A program made the translations under genes and the position numbers. The notes below the pieces were generated by a model. It ran no database searches. It was not told the origin of the DNA and saw nothing but the letters and a program-made list of their open reading frames with translations. DNA of 64,000 nt from Nymphaea colorata (taxonomy: Eukaryota; Streptophyta; Magnoliopsida; Nymphaeales; Nymphaeaceae): assembly GCF_008831285.2 (NCBI RefSeq), contig NC_045142.1, positions 10,599,952 to 10,663,951 on the forward strand, read 5' to 3'. Each line of letters begins with the position of its first letter. Positions within the stretch are counted from its first letter, which is position 1. This document shows, piece after piece, positions 1 through 9,694 of this stretch.

Positions 1-1070
1 AAGAAAGAAACAGAAAAAGACTTGTGGGGGTCCAGGTGACGAGGGTTTCCTAGCACCCTCCACCCCACTCCTCATCTCCTTCGGGTAGAAGACATGTTTT
101 TGGTGCCTCAAAGTGTCACTCCTACCCTACCGCACTTCAACTTGCGTGTTAGTGGCCCTCTTTTGCATCTTAGAAAGTTGATGCCCCAAGAATTTGGGGT
201 GGTGACTGGCTGCTTAGAGATTAGCTGCCTGCCAGCTAACCGCCCCATCCTAAGAGGCTTTTTTTTTTGGTGGGGCAGGTGTGGAAGGTGTCGATTGACC
301 CACACCAGCCTCACAAGATTAGTTTAATAAAAATGTTGATGTTTTGATATATTTGATTGTTATACCTGTAAGTGTCCTAAAGAAATTAAAGTTATTGAAT
401 GAATGCGCCCACCAGAAAAAATTTCTGGCTCCGCTAATGCTCGGAGAAGTAGAATCCCACCACCAGTGGTTCTGTTCACCTTTGGCTTTACCACAAGCAG
501 TTATTGCCATTGCTTAAAAACTTGGCAAGGGACTTGCATCACAGTCATGTTGTTCCCAACCTGTGACTCATGTTAGGGACAAATTATTCTACTTTGTGTG
601 AAATCTTGTTTGACGTCATGCCCTAGGGCGCTTGTGTGTTGTTCAAACCCTTTGAAAGTGTTGTATAAGTCTGTTATTGGGACTTAACCTTGTGAACTAA
701 AAGGATGCATTTGTTTTACCACCGATCTCAGATCAGCAGTGATCTGAGATCACAAGGATCATACATCCATGGATTCAAGGTCGGACACTCTCTCATCCAC
801 CCCTAAAATCCATGGTTATTTATATGTAGATTTAAAATCCACAATATTAAGATATCGGTTTGTTTAAACTAAGGATTTTACAAGGCACACCCTTTAATGT
901 AGTCACGGATTTGAGACCCAAGGCTATCACACATTACATAAGTAAAGTGTATATTAAATTATGTTACATGTAAAAAACCATGGTTTTAAGGTTGGATTGA
1001 GAGGGTCCAGCCTTAAATGTGCAGTTCTAAGACCCCAGTGATCTCGTATCACTGTGAATATGAGATTGAC
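1..1070. other. Non-genic flank with a dispersed-repeat fragment
   Basis: No credible gene is seen. Positions about 110-235 align with 43660-43770: both share a core reading CCGCACTTC-ACTTGC, then a GTGG / TCTTT-GC / AAAG-TGATG pattern. This marks a dispersed repeat family whose left part is cut by the window edge. A run of nine T's follows at about 263. The rest (330-1070) is unique-looking AT-rich DNA in which I see nothing. Confidence 0.4.
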
Positions 1071-1635
1071 TGTCATTTGATGGCTATAGGACACGTGAAA
1101 CAGGACACACGTGTCCCGTCTAATCAAATTTTTCATCAAACGATGTCCACATGACAAGTTGGACACGGTTAACAACTAGATACAAATATAAATTATTTTT
1201 TTGTTTCATTCCGTTCCGAGCTAACCCTCGGAATAGACAAGACAGAAGACTCTTCCTCTCCCACCCCCAACGACCACGAGTCCCGACCCCGAGCCCTTGA
1301 CACCATCTCCTTCTCCTCCATCTCCGCCCCCATCTATGCTGCTTTTCTCCTCGCCTCCACCCCCCAGCTGCCTTTCTCCTCCATCTCTGCCCTCGTCTCC
1401 GCCCCCGAGCTGCCCTAGCCCTTCTTGTTTCTTTCCTTCTCCTCCATCGCCCGAGCTGCCCTAGCCCTTTCTATTTATCTCCTTCTCGATGGTGACCATT
1501 GCAGCATCGCTTGCAGCTTCTCAGTGGGCGTCCTTGAGCAGCTCCTCAACAGGGCATCTTCCAGCAGCTCCTGGGCAACGGCTTTCAGCAAGGTAGGGTG
1601 ACCTTCTGCTTTCCAGGTACCAATCTATTCCCATC

Positions 1636-1680
1636 TCTCTCTCTCTCTCTTTCTCTCTCTTTTTCTTTCCTCTCTCTATT
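1636..1680 (+). repeat. (CT)n-rich pyrimidine tract
   Basis: Nearly uninterrupted CT dinucleotides and T runs inside the Harbinger-like element. It is a simple-sequence repeat with no sign of function. Confidence 0.8.
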
Positions 1681-1789
1681 GTTTGATTCTATTGTGAATG
1701 GTAGCTAAAGCCCTTTTGCATTTGTTGCAAATGGCAACGATTGGGATACTGGATTTGGGTTTTTTACTATTGAATGGAAGATGCTCCCA

Positions 1790-1939
1790 AAATGTTTGTG
1801 GAAAAGCTTGACCGAAATCTTGTATCGTGATCAGCATAGTGTGCACAGTGAAATGTCTGTGCACAAATGTTTGTGGAAAAGCTTGACCGAAATCTTGTAT
1901 CGTGATCAGCATAGTGTGCACAGTGAAATGTCTGTGCAC
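1790..1939 (+). repeat. Perfect 75-bp tandem duplication
   Basis: Copy 1 is 1790-1864 and copy 2 is 1865-1939; I compared them base by base and found them identical. The unit starts AAATGTTTGTGG and ends GTCTGTGCAC. Because 75 is a multiple of three, an open frame (1781-2119) runs through both copies with the same 25 residues twice. That peptide resembles nothing I know, so it is not called as a gene. Identity of the copies implies a recent event compared with the decay of the surrounding transposon. Confidence 0.95.
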
Positions 1940-2445
1940 ATGTATGTTGTATATTTATTTGAGTCTATCATCAACGAGATCACCTTTTGCTTCCAAGATC
2001 TCAGTATTGCAAAGAATTTGCTATTATTTGCTGACCCCATGGCCAGCACTCTGTCTGCAGTTTCCAAAGCTTTTCTTGAATATCCACTTAGGCCAAGCAG
2101 GCCTAAAATCCAAGCCTAACATGACACAATGTCATCATGAACCATCTTCACAATTAAAGAGTTGTCTCTGTCAAATACAATATCATTATAGTGCCTTCAG
2201 ATTTCTGCATGTAACATGGCATATAATACTCTTGGTGGTCATCCAAATAATCATTCTTTTGGTTATTGAAAAATTGTGCATGATGTGTACCTCAAGTCAT
2301 CCTTTTCCTGTTTAAATATGGATTTGACCTTCTTTGTAAAGTTTAAGTTGTTTCTTTGTATTGATTGCAAAAATGGTGTTCTCCTGATTGACTAATTTTA
2401 TTAAAATGGTTCCCTTTATGTCTTTAATTTTGATAAATCATGCAG

Positions 2446-2515
2446 GTTTGTGGCACCACAGCTAGCAACTGACATAATTGTAGTTGTCGAAGAAGTGAAG
2501 TTTCATTTGCACAAG
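2446..2515 (+). pseudogene. NPH3/RPT2-family BTB exon remnant
   Basis: An acceptor (TGCAG at 2441-2445) and a donor (AAG|GTATT at 2516) bound a 70-nt exon. The first G completes a split codon and the rest reads 23 residues, FVAPQLATDIIVVVEEVKFH followed by LHK. In plant NPH3-family proteins the start of the BTB domain has the same form: W-F, then (L/T)-x-(S/T)-D-(I/V), V-E-V and FHLHK, with W as a split codon. Family knowledge supplies the identity; the splice signals are seen directly. I found no flanking exon with the next expected BTB motif, so this is an isolated, probably captured, exon inside the Harbinger-like element. Expression is not implied. Confidence 0.55.
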
Positions 2516-4035
2516 GTATTAAATTTTCTGTCTGTTTCAATAAATTTTATTGCTTTTCATATGGGCATCTATGCCAATATTGATGGTCCAATATCAATGA
2601 ACATCATTATATTTTTTAAATTGCTAATGAATATGCTTGATTGTTGCTATTTTTTTACTCCTTTAGTTCTGTGCCAAAATATATCTATAAGATACTATCA
2701 TTGTATTAGACCTGACCAGGGTTTAAGTAGAAGAGGCCTTGTCTCTTTATGAGTCAAATTCAGTGAGTCAGATGTCTTACTCAATATAACAGATTTGGGT
2801 CGGGTGGACTGGTTAGGACGCTGTAATAAACCCACCCAATTGTGAGGTATATATATTGAAGAAGAGATTTCATTAAACCCTAATTGCGGACATAGATACC
2901 TCTTTTAGAAGTTGGGCTTCTGAGTGCATGTGTAGAGGAGAATGTGTGTGAGTTCTGTTAGCAGAGCTAACACATTGTCAGGTCTTTTTGTAGAACAAAA
3001 GTTTCCTAGTTTGAATGTCTGCAGAAGGCCAAGTATAGTATACATGAACATAACTTTATATGGATGAGACATTAATCCAAACATAGACCTGGACCTCAAA
3101 GTTCTTTTTGAATAGATCTCTTGATTTACTAGATTATGCCGTGCTTATTATCATGGTCCAATAATATTCAATTTCATCTTTTTGTGCCCTTATGTAGATA
3201 TATTGAAGATGTATATTTTTAGATCTATCCTTAACTTCGATTTTACCTGTTAGATATTTTTGGCGGTATGCGCCTGAACAAATTTAGCCTCTCTATTTGT
3301 TTGACAATGTTGTAAAGGAACTTGTAAATTGCTTGAAATTATGTGTTAGATTTGAATCATGTATCCTGTTGTTAGGACTTAAGTTATTTATTGAATACAT
3401 TGCTCAAATACATCTTAATTTTGAAATAAGTGGATTGTTGGTTTGAAGAGAAAAACTGGTATGCCAAATATTGTTTCTAGCATTTATGTGTTGCACAAAG
3501 TGAAAAAGTAAAGGGAACGTGCCAATATTTAGCATGTCAATGGGGGTGAAAATAGAGTCTTCAACTTGATTAATTGTGAGGTACAGATCAATATCTTGTT
3601 TTACCAAAATCTAAAGCTGCAAGTGAAAAGTTGTTACATCCTAATCATTATGGGCTGTATTTTAAGGAATTAAGCAATCATTATGGGCTATAACCAACAA
3701 AATTTCAGCTTCTGATGCAAATAGTTGCTTTGTATGCTTTCCTATAATAGAGATTAGGTAATAGTTTATTTTTAGTTTCAAGGAAATGGTCACGATGTGC
3801 CTTATTTTTAGCTAAGGGTTGGGTAACGGTTTAGGAAAACAATTGCAATTAATTAATTGAAGGTAGCTTCTAAAACATCTAATTCGATTAGCTTCACATT
3901 CCATTGAAGGTAGCCATTATGTGTATAACATTGAAGTTACACTCATAGTTTTGTACAAATATTATATTGTAATTTGTATCGCTTGCAAATATTTCATCAT
4001 TCAGCCTTTCTCCATGTTCTTTATCATCTATTACA

Positions 4036-4299
4036 ATGCACAATTTATGTATTATAATAGATAGTAGGACACTAGATGATATTCAAATGAATGTGGATGA
4101 ACAAGATGAGAATGATTTTCAGTTACCTATTTCACCAATGGATAGCAATACTCGTACTCAGGGAGAAACCTCTAATAGCATGAAGGGAAACAAAAAAGCG
4201 AGAACTTCCACAACCATGACTGATGATTTTTTTGAAACCATTGGTGAGTACATATGGCAACTTGTAGAAACTCAACCATGCAAAAGAGGAAATAGATAA
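4036..4299 (+). pseudogene. Harbinger ORF1 (Myb/SANT-like) C-terminal remnant
   Basis: An 87-residue frame has acidic spacers (EQDEND), a Ser/Thr-rich linker, a basic patch with NKKARTSTTM, then a DDFFETIGEYIW segment. This is the usual tail of the Myb/SANT-like proteins coded beside plant PIF/Harbinger transposases, where a basic KKxRTS block precedes an amphipathic helix. The N-terminal trihelix is not visible. Its place just upstream of the transposase remnant, on the same strand, supports the call. The family protein helps the transposase bind the element ends; this copy is too short to do so. Confidence 0.5.
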
Positions 4300-4665
4300 T
4301 CACTTGTTTTTCAAATCAGTCGATTTACTTTCTAATTTTGATAAAGCAAACACTTTTCTTATGATTTCACGTGAGTTACAGGTTACTTGATTGTACATGC
4401 AGATTGACTAAACGACATGTAATGTTTGTAACTAAGTATCATTACGGAAGTTTGTAATTATGCATTAGTTTTGATGTGTGTAACTGTTTGTAATTTGTGA
4501 TATATAATAATTGTTTGTAATAGTGTATTTTTTATGTTTTAATTGTTTATAATTTGTGATATATAGTAAATTGCTATGAATTCATGCTTGCAATTATTTT
4601 TTATTTCACAATTCTTTGCAATTAAATAGTGTTTATTCTCATGAATTTATGCATTTATTATCAGT

Positions 4666-6035
4666 ATGGATGAAATATCCAAAGTTATCTTTATTCTTAT
4701 TATGTGGTTGATGATGGAACACTTGAAAGCTCAAAGTAGACCTACTAGAAATTTAGTACATACTAATAGACTAGCAGGAGCCCAATTTGTGCATGATTGT
4801 ATGCACAGACATTCAAGAAATTGTTTAGACCTATTGAGGGTAGATCAATGAACATATGCATTATTATGCAATTTGTTAAAAAGTAGGGAGTTATTATGTG
4901 ATGCAAAAGAAATCACAATTTAAGAACAAGTAGTGATGTTTCTCATTACCTTGGGACATGATCAACAAAATGACGAACCCGATATGATTTTCAGCACTCA
5001 GGACAAACAATTAGTAAGTACTTCAACTTAGTTTTGAAAGCAATTCTTCATGTTGCACATGAATACGTGGGACTTCGTGTTGCACATGAATGTGTGGGAC
5101 GTAGAGATGATACTACACCAGCTCGAGTTAGAGGAGATCCATGTTTCTTTCCATACTTTAAGGTAAACAACTATAATTCATAATAGATACAGTCAACATT
5201 TTTATTTGTGGTAAAACATTTAGAATACTAACACATATTACGTATCAAGAGGATTGTTTGAGAGCAATTGATGGTACACACATTTCAGTATATGTCCGAA
5301 GAAATGGCCAAAATTGTTGGCAAAATAGAGAGGATTCTTATCTCAAAATGTTTTAGCAGTGGTGGGATTTCATATGCAGTTTCACTACATACTAGCCGGT
5401 TGGGAAGGAAGTGCATATGCAAGAGTATTGTACAGTGCATTGAAGATAATCTTCATCCATTAGAAATTTCACATGGTAAGAAAATTAACATTCATGATTT
5501 AAATTTACTATCATCAATTTAATTGTTTGACTGACAAAAAACATATTGTAGATTATGAAATAGGTAAATATTATCTTGTCGATGTTGGATACCAAAATAT
5601 TGTCAGATTATTAACTCCATATAAAAGATGTCATACCATCTATCAGAGTTTAATGTGTCTGGATCAAGGCAAATTGAGACAAAAGAAGAATTGTACAACT
5701 ATAGACATTCATCTTTGAGCACTACTGTGAAGAGCGTGTTTTGTTTGCTTAAGGCAAGGTTTTCGATTTTGAAGAATCATGTGTCATATCCAATATCCAC
5801 TCAAGTTAAAATTGTACAAGCAACATGTATTCTTCATAATTTTATAATCAATCACAATCCAAATGCTGAACAATTTTTCTCTGATGATATAAATGATAGT
5901 GAAGTAAGTGAAATTATAAATGATGATGAAAATATTGAACAAACGCAAATACATGGTAGCAACAGTGAACTTCGTGAGCAGATTACTTCAACAATGTGGA
6001 ATGATGATGTTTCAAGTAAGATATTAATTGTGTAA
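4666..6035 (+). pseudogene. Broken PIF/Harbinger DDE transposase
   Basis: Pieces of a DDE_Tnp_4-type transposase follow in order. First is an N-terminal segment with GAQFVHDCMHRHSRNC near 4780, broken by a stop at 4849 and continuing with LCNLL and EQVVMFLITLGH. Next is AIDGTHISVYVRRNGQNCWQ near 5255-5325, carrying the first catalytic Asp, then a frameshift near 5341 and FHYILAGWEGSAYARVLYSA. YYLVDVGYQN near 5565, with the second Asp, is followed by a frameshift near 5625. Last is YHLSEFNVSG through YNYRHSSL and LLKARFSILK to HNFIINHNPN. The third catalytic position, normally Glu in an (I/V)ER(C/V)F block before LKARF, reads VKSVF. Stops, frameshifts and the missing Glu show that it is inactive. 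Confidence 0.85.
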
Positions 6036-6969
6036 CATTCTCATTATATTATATGTCATTGTTTTAATTATAATTGATTATTTTAATACTTTATGGTGAT
6101 AACCTAATTATTTGTTTGTCTTTTTAATTTCTAAAATGCAGGAACCAGATGGTGATGTCACTTCTCAAGTATTACATGGATTCGATGAGAAGAGTAGTGT
6201 ATAGGACAAAAGATGACTATATAGGAATCATATTTTTATGTCAATGTACTCCAACATATGGCTTTGAACAGTTGAACATTTTACACTATTTGTATTTTGT
6301 AGTTTTACTTGATACTGGTGATTATATAAATGTTTGAACATTTTACAGTAATGATGTTTTTGAAAGAGTTGATTTTTTGTAGATTGTGTTATCGAATGTA
6401 TTGATTTGCATATAACATGTTATGAATTTTATTCTCGTTTTAATAGAACCTGTTAAAAAAAAAAGATATTCATGTCATCTTATAGTGGACAAAACAAATA
6501 TAATAGCTAAAACTGATTAGAGAATATACAAACATCGGATAGAATAAACAGTTCAAACGAAACATAAAAACAACACCAAATAGGACAAACAGAACAGACA
6601 GATCGGACAGGACAAAAACAAACATATACGAAACAAACGCCGGACAAGAACGTAATGTTCTGTTCCTAAAGTAGTCAAATGGTGGACAAGGAACATCATT
6701 GTCCATGAGGACATGACTAGTGTAATGAACAGGACGTTCTGTTTGTCTTGTCCAAATAGATAGCAATCAAACGACCTCTAACGGCTCTTTTACAACCTTG
6801 GCCATGTTTCTCTTGACTCGATAAAAAATCAGCCACATCAATGGAGTTTCTATTTGACTTGCTGAGCTAATTAATGATCGACCAACATCCATAGTACAAT
6901 TGGATATAAACTATTTTCCTTTTTACTTATGATAAGATAACTAAAATATTTTCTTTTTATATGCATCTA

Positions 6970-7691
6970 TGTCACGGGCCGAGTTTCTCGAGCCCGCGCG
7001 GCGCCGAAGGCGTTCCCCAAAGCCTTCGGCCAGCCGACTCATCTCTTAAGCTAGCAGAAGCATTCATCTTTTCTTCGGGACTGTGGACTAGACGAGCAGT
7101 GCAAAGCACTCGACACACCATCACCCAGGTTTATCCCATTGTCGGCCATCGACAAGCCGTGGCCATGAGGCCCTGTCAGAACGTCGCCATTCCTCCAAGT
7201 GCCTATCTATATCCCTGTGAAATCTGGGTGGGGTAGACTTCCCTTGGGAGGAAGTCCTCAGCCGAAGCTAGTTGACGACTATATGTCATTAAGTAAGGTG
7301 GTCGATCATCGCCCTACTCGACGATGAGCATTCACTTGCTCACCCCCGCGTGACTCTACGCAGTTATGGAACGAAGCGTATGCGCCCACTGGGGGAATTG
7401 CCCCTAACCCACGCGCACCCCCTTGTGTATCCCCATTGTGTATCCAAACACTACGCGTGGGGAACCCATTGGATTCCCCAACGACGGACTTGCACTTCCA
7501 AAGGGACTGTTCACCTTGATGCATTGATTCGCTTCGTCGCTGCACCACTGCGATGCACATTCCACGTGCATTGCTTTTTGCTTGACTTAGCGTTCGATTG
7601 ATCCCACATGCTTCCCGAGCTATGCCTAAGCTGGCCAAGTAGCATATCCATTTACTAGCTTGGTCGGGCTAGACACAGTCGGCCGACAACA
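6970..7691 (-). repeat. 3' LTR of the non-autonomous element
   Basis: 722 bp, TG...CA ends on the minus strand. It holds an extra local duplication relative to the other LTR: GTGTATCC occurs twice near 7424-7450, but once in the partner near 8751. GC content is clearly higher than in the flanks. Confidence 0.9.
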
Positions 7692-7704
7692 CTCTCCCAC
7701 CGCC
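7692..7704 (-). other. Polypurine tract
   Basis: On the minus strand GGCGGTGGGAGAG abuts the 3' LTR start (TGTTGTCGGCC). This is the expected primer site for plus-strand DNA synthesis in LTR elements. Confidence 0.75.
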
Positions 7705-7720
7705 AAAATCGTCACTGACC

Positions 7721-8134
7721 TCAGTGACTTTGCCCCAAGCGAGAGAAGTTCAACAACCATTCCCTTGATTTCTTTTGAACTGAGCCTTCATCCGTTCGTC
7801 TGGTTGACGCACCTGTCACGTCGCGGCTAGCTACCTTATCGGGTGTTTTGCCTCTAGTCCATTCCTTAGCATCATCCCACTTTTCTATCACTTTTTGCAC
7901 ATTTCTTAGTAAAGTCCGGAACATCTCCGACGACCACTAAGTTTCAAACTTCCACGCTGTGTTGCCAACCCGTGCACATGCTCCTTTCTCGATACATGTC
8001 AATACTAAGGGCACTTGCCCTCTTGAATAATCCTTTTCCACGTCGGGTCTCACCCTATCTGTCTCAGCGAGCGGCTCTCTTGGCCCTTCTGCTCCTGATG
8101 CCCAGACACCATCTTCGAAACGTGTGATCTCCAT
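7721..8134 (-). pseudogene. Short gag-like frame with one in-frame stop
   Basis: In the centre of the LTR element, a minus-strand frame reads 65 residues from ATG at 8134 (MEITRFEDGVWASG...), meets one TAG at 7939-7937, then continues in the same frame for four codons and 67 more residues to a stop at 7721. It is hydrophilic and rich in Lys, Arg, Asp and Glu. No zinc knuckle (CxxCxxxxHxxxxC) or other named motif is seen. Position just after the primer site is where gag lies in complete elements, so a decayed gag fragment is possible but not shown by similarity. Confidence 0.3.
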
Positions 8135-8284
8135 CTAGCCAACACCAACGCGGTCACCTGAACCAGTGTCCGACGAACATGCCCAAACCCTTATGGCACC
8201 ATCAACAAGTCAACATTTATCTGAACCCTTGTTTGTTATCATCGCAACATTCTCATCTTTCAAGTTCCCTTTGAGAAATCGTAT

Positions 8285-8296
8285 GCTCTGATACCA
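8285..8296 (-). other. Primer-binding site for initiator tRNA-Met
   Basis: On the minus strand this reads TGGTATCAGAGC, complementary to the 3' end of plant initiator tRNA-Met, 2 nt inside the 5' LTR. It fixes the strand and the LTR boundary at 8299. Confidence 0.93.
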
Positions 8297-8298
8297 CT

Positions 8299-9004
8299 TG
8301 TCACGGGCCGAGTTTCTCGAGCCCGCGCGGCGCCGAAGGCGTTCTCCAAAGCCTTCGGCCAGCCGACTCATCTCTTAAGCTAGCGGAAGCATATTTTCTT
8401 CGGGACTGTGGACTAGACGATGAGTGCAAAGCACTCAGCACACCATCACCCAGGTTTATCCCATTGTCGGCCATCGGCAAGCCGTGGCCATGAAGCCCTG
8501 TCAGAACGTCGTCATTCCTCCAAGTGCCTATCTATATCCCTGCAAAATCTGGGTGGGGGTAGACTTCTCTTGGGAGGAAGTCCCCAGCCGAAGCCAGTTG
8601 ACGACTATATGTCATTAAGTAAGGCGGCCGACCATCGCCCTACTCGACGATGAGCATTCACTTGCTCACCCCCGCGTGACTCTACGTGGTTGTGGAACGC
8701 AGCGTATGCACCCACTGGGGGAATTGCCCCTAACCCACGCGTACCCCCTTGTGTATCCAAACACTATGCGTGGAGAACCCATTGGATTCTCCAACGACGG
8801 ACTTGCACTTTCAAATGGACTGTTCACCTTAATGCATTGATTCGCTTCGTCGCTGCACCACCACAATGCACAATCCACGTGCATTGTTTTTTGCTTGACT
8901 TAGCGTTCGATTGATCCCACATGCTTCCCAAGCTATGCCTAAGCTGGCCAATTAGCATATCCATCTACTAGCTTGACCGGACAAGACACAGTCGGTCAGC
9001 AACA
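8299..9004 (-). repeat. 5' LTR of the non-autonomous element
   Basis: 706 bp, partner of 6970-7691; it begins TGTTGCTGACC and ends CCCGTGACA on the minus strand. The 5' LTR would carry the element promoter; I did not identify a convincing TATA box. Confidence 0.9.
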
Positions 9005-9694
9005 TCTACATTCTTTTATTAATTGAAAACCTTATCAACTCTTCTGCCTTAAACCATTTGTAACCGAACTACATTGCAGGTTAGTTTAAGTTACGAGCCA
9101 CAAGTTAATTTCTCCTGAATAATCATGATGTTGACGATCCGACACCTAGGTCCCAAGAAAACGGTTGCAACTGATTTAGACTTTATATTTGCAAGTGGTC
9201 CTCCTTTTGATTACCCACGGCATAGACAATAACGGTATCTGATATTCACATCTGACGTCCAATGCCCCTAATCCCACATTTCAGAAATTTCACATAAAAA
9301 GTAATATTTTGTGAGTATCTGAAATTTACAGCAGCATCGTGCAACGTAACGCCAACAAGTATAATTTCATTTGGGTATGAACCCCCCTACCCAGCCAGGG
9401 GAACCACCAGCTTTTGAAGCCTGGCATATTTTATTTCGTAATCCAATAAAGTAACAAACAACTAAGTTACAACTTTTGATACACATAGTATGAGCTCCAA
9501 ATTCATGGAACTTGTATACTCAACAGAGAAAACGGCTTTAAAATAAATGAAGAATGAAGGCTTGCTGCAGACGTCATGCAGATGCTTCAGCAATCTGGCT
9601 TAATGACTAGGTTAATTATGCGATTTTGATTGGGAAAAATCATATCTATCATGGTGATGAATGATGAATTATATCTGTAGTCTGAGGAAAGAAA
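9005..9694. other. Downstream flank of the COQ8-like gene
   Basis: AT-rich sequence between the LTR element and the stop codon of the minus-strand kinase gene. It must contain that gene's 3' untranslated region and polyadenylation site. No gene or repeat is recognised. Confidence 0.4.

Larger units (their letters stand above)
1071..6776 (+). mobile_element. Decayed PIF/Harbinger-type DNA transposon
   Basis: The proposed ends are 1071-1087 (TGTCATTTGATGGCTAT) and, reverse-complemented, 6760-6776 (GGTCGTTTGATTGCTAT), which match at 14 of 17 positions. Inside lie, in the same orientation, a Myb/SANT-type ORF1 remnant near 4036 and a DDE transposase remnant at 4666-6035, the two-gene layout known for plant PIF/Harbinger elements. 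The right subterminal zone (6540-6770) is rich in GGACA/ACAGG-type motifs, which also occur near the left end. I could not find a clean 3-bp target duplication (TTG on the left, TAA on the right), so the exact ends are inferred. The 1200-1680 part is C/T-rich and contains (CT)n. Confidence 0.6.
6970..9004 (-). mobile_element. Complete non-autonomous LTR retrotransposon (TRIM/TR-GAG-like)
   Basis: Two long direct repeats (6970-7691 and 8299-9004) bound a 607-bp centre. Read on the minus strand, the 5' LTR (9004 to 8299) begins TGTTGCTGACC and ends CCCGTGACA. It is followed after 2 nt by TGGTATCAGAGC, the classic primer site complementary to the 3' end of plant initiator tRNA-Met. A purine tract GGCGGTGGGAGAG lies directly before the 3' LTR. 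TCTA flanks both ends (6966-6969 and 9005-9008; ATCTA if the terminal A is shared), consistent with a target duplication. There is no protease, integrase or reverse transcriptase, so movement would need a helper. The LTRs differ by many substitutions (some 15-20 in the first 300 bp) and indels, so the insertion is not young. Confidence 0.9.

Noticed and set aside
1781-2315. Overlapping open frames of 112 and 137 codons
   Set aside because: The length comes from the 75-bp tandem duplication; no similarity to known proteins and the region is within a decayed transposon.
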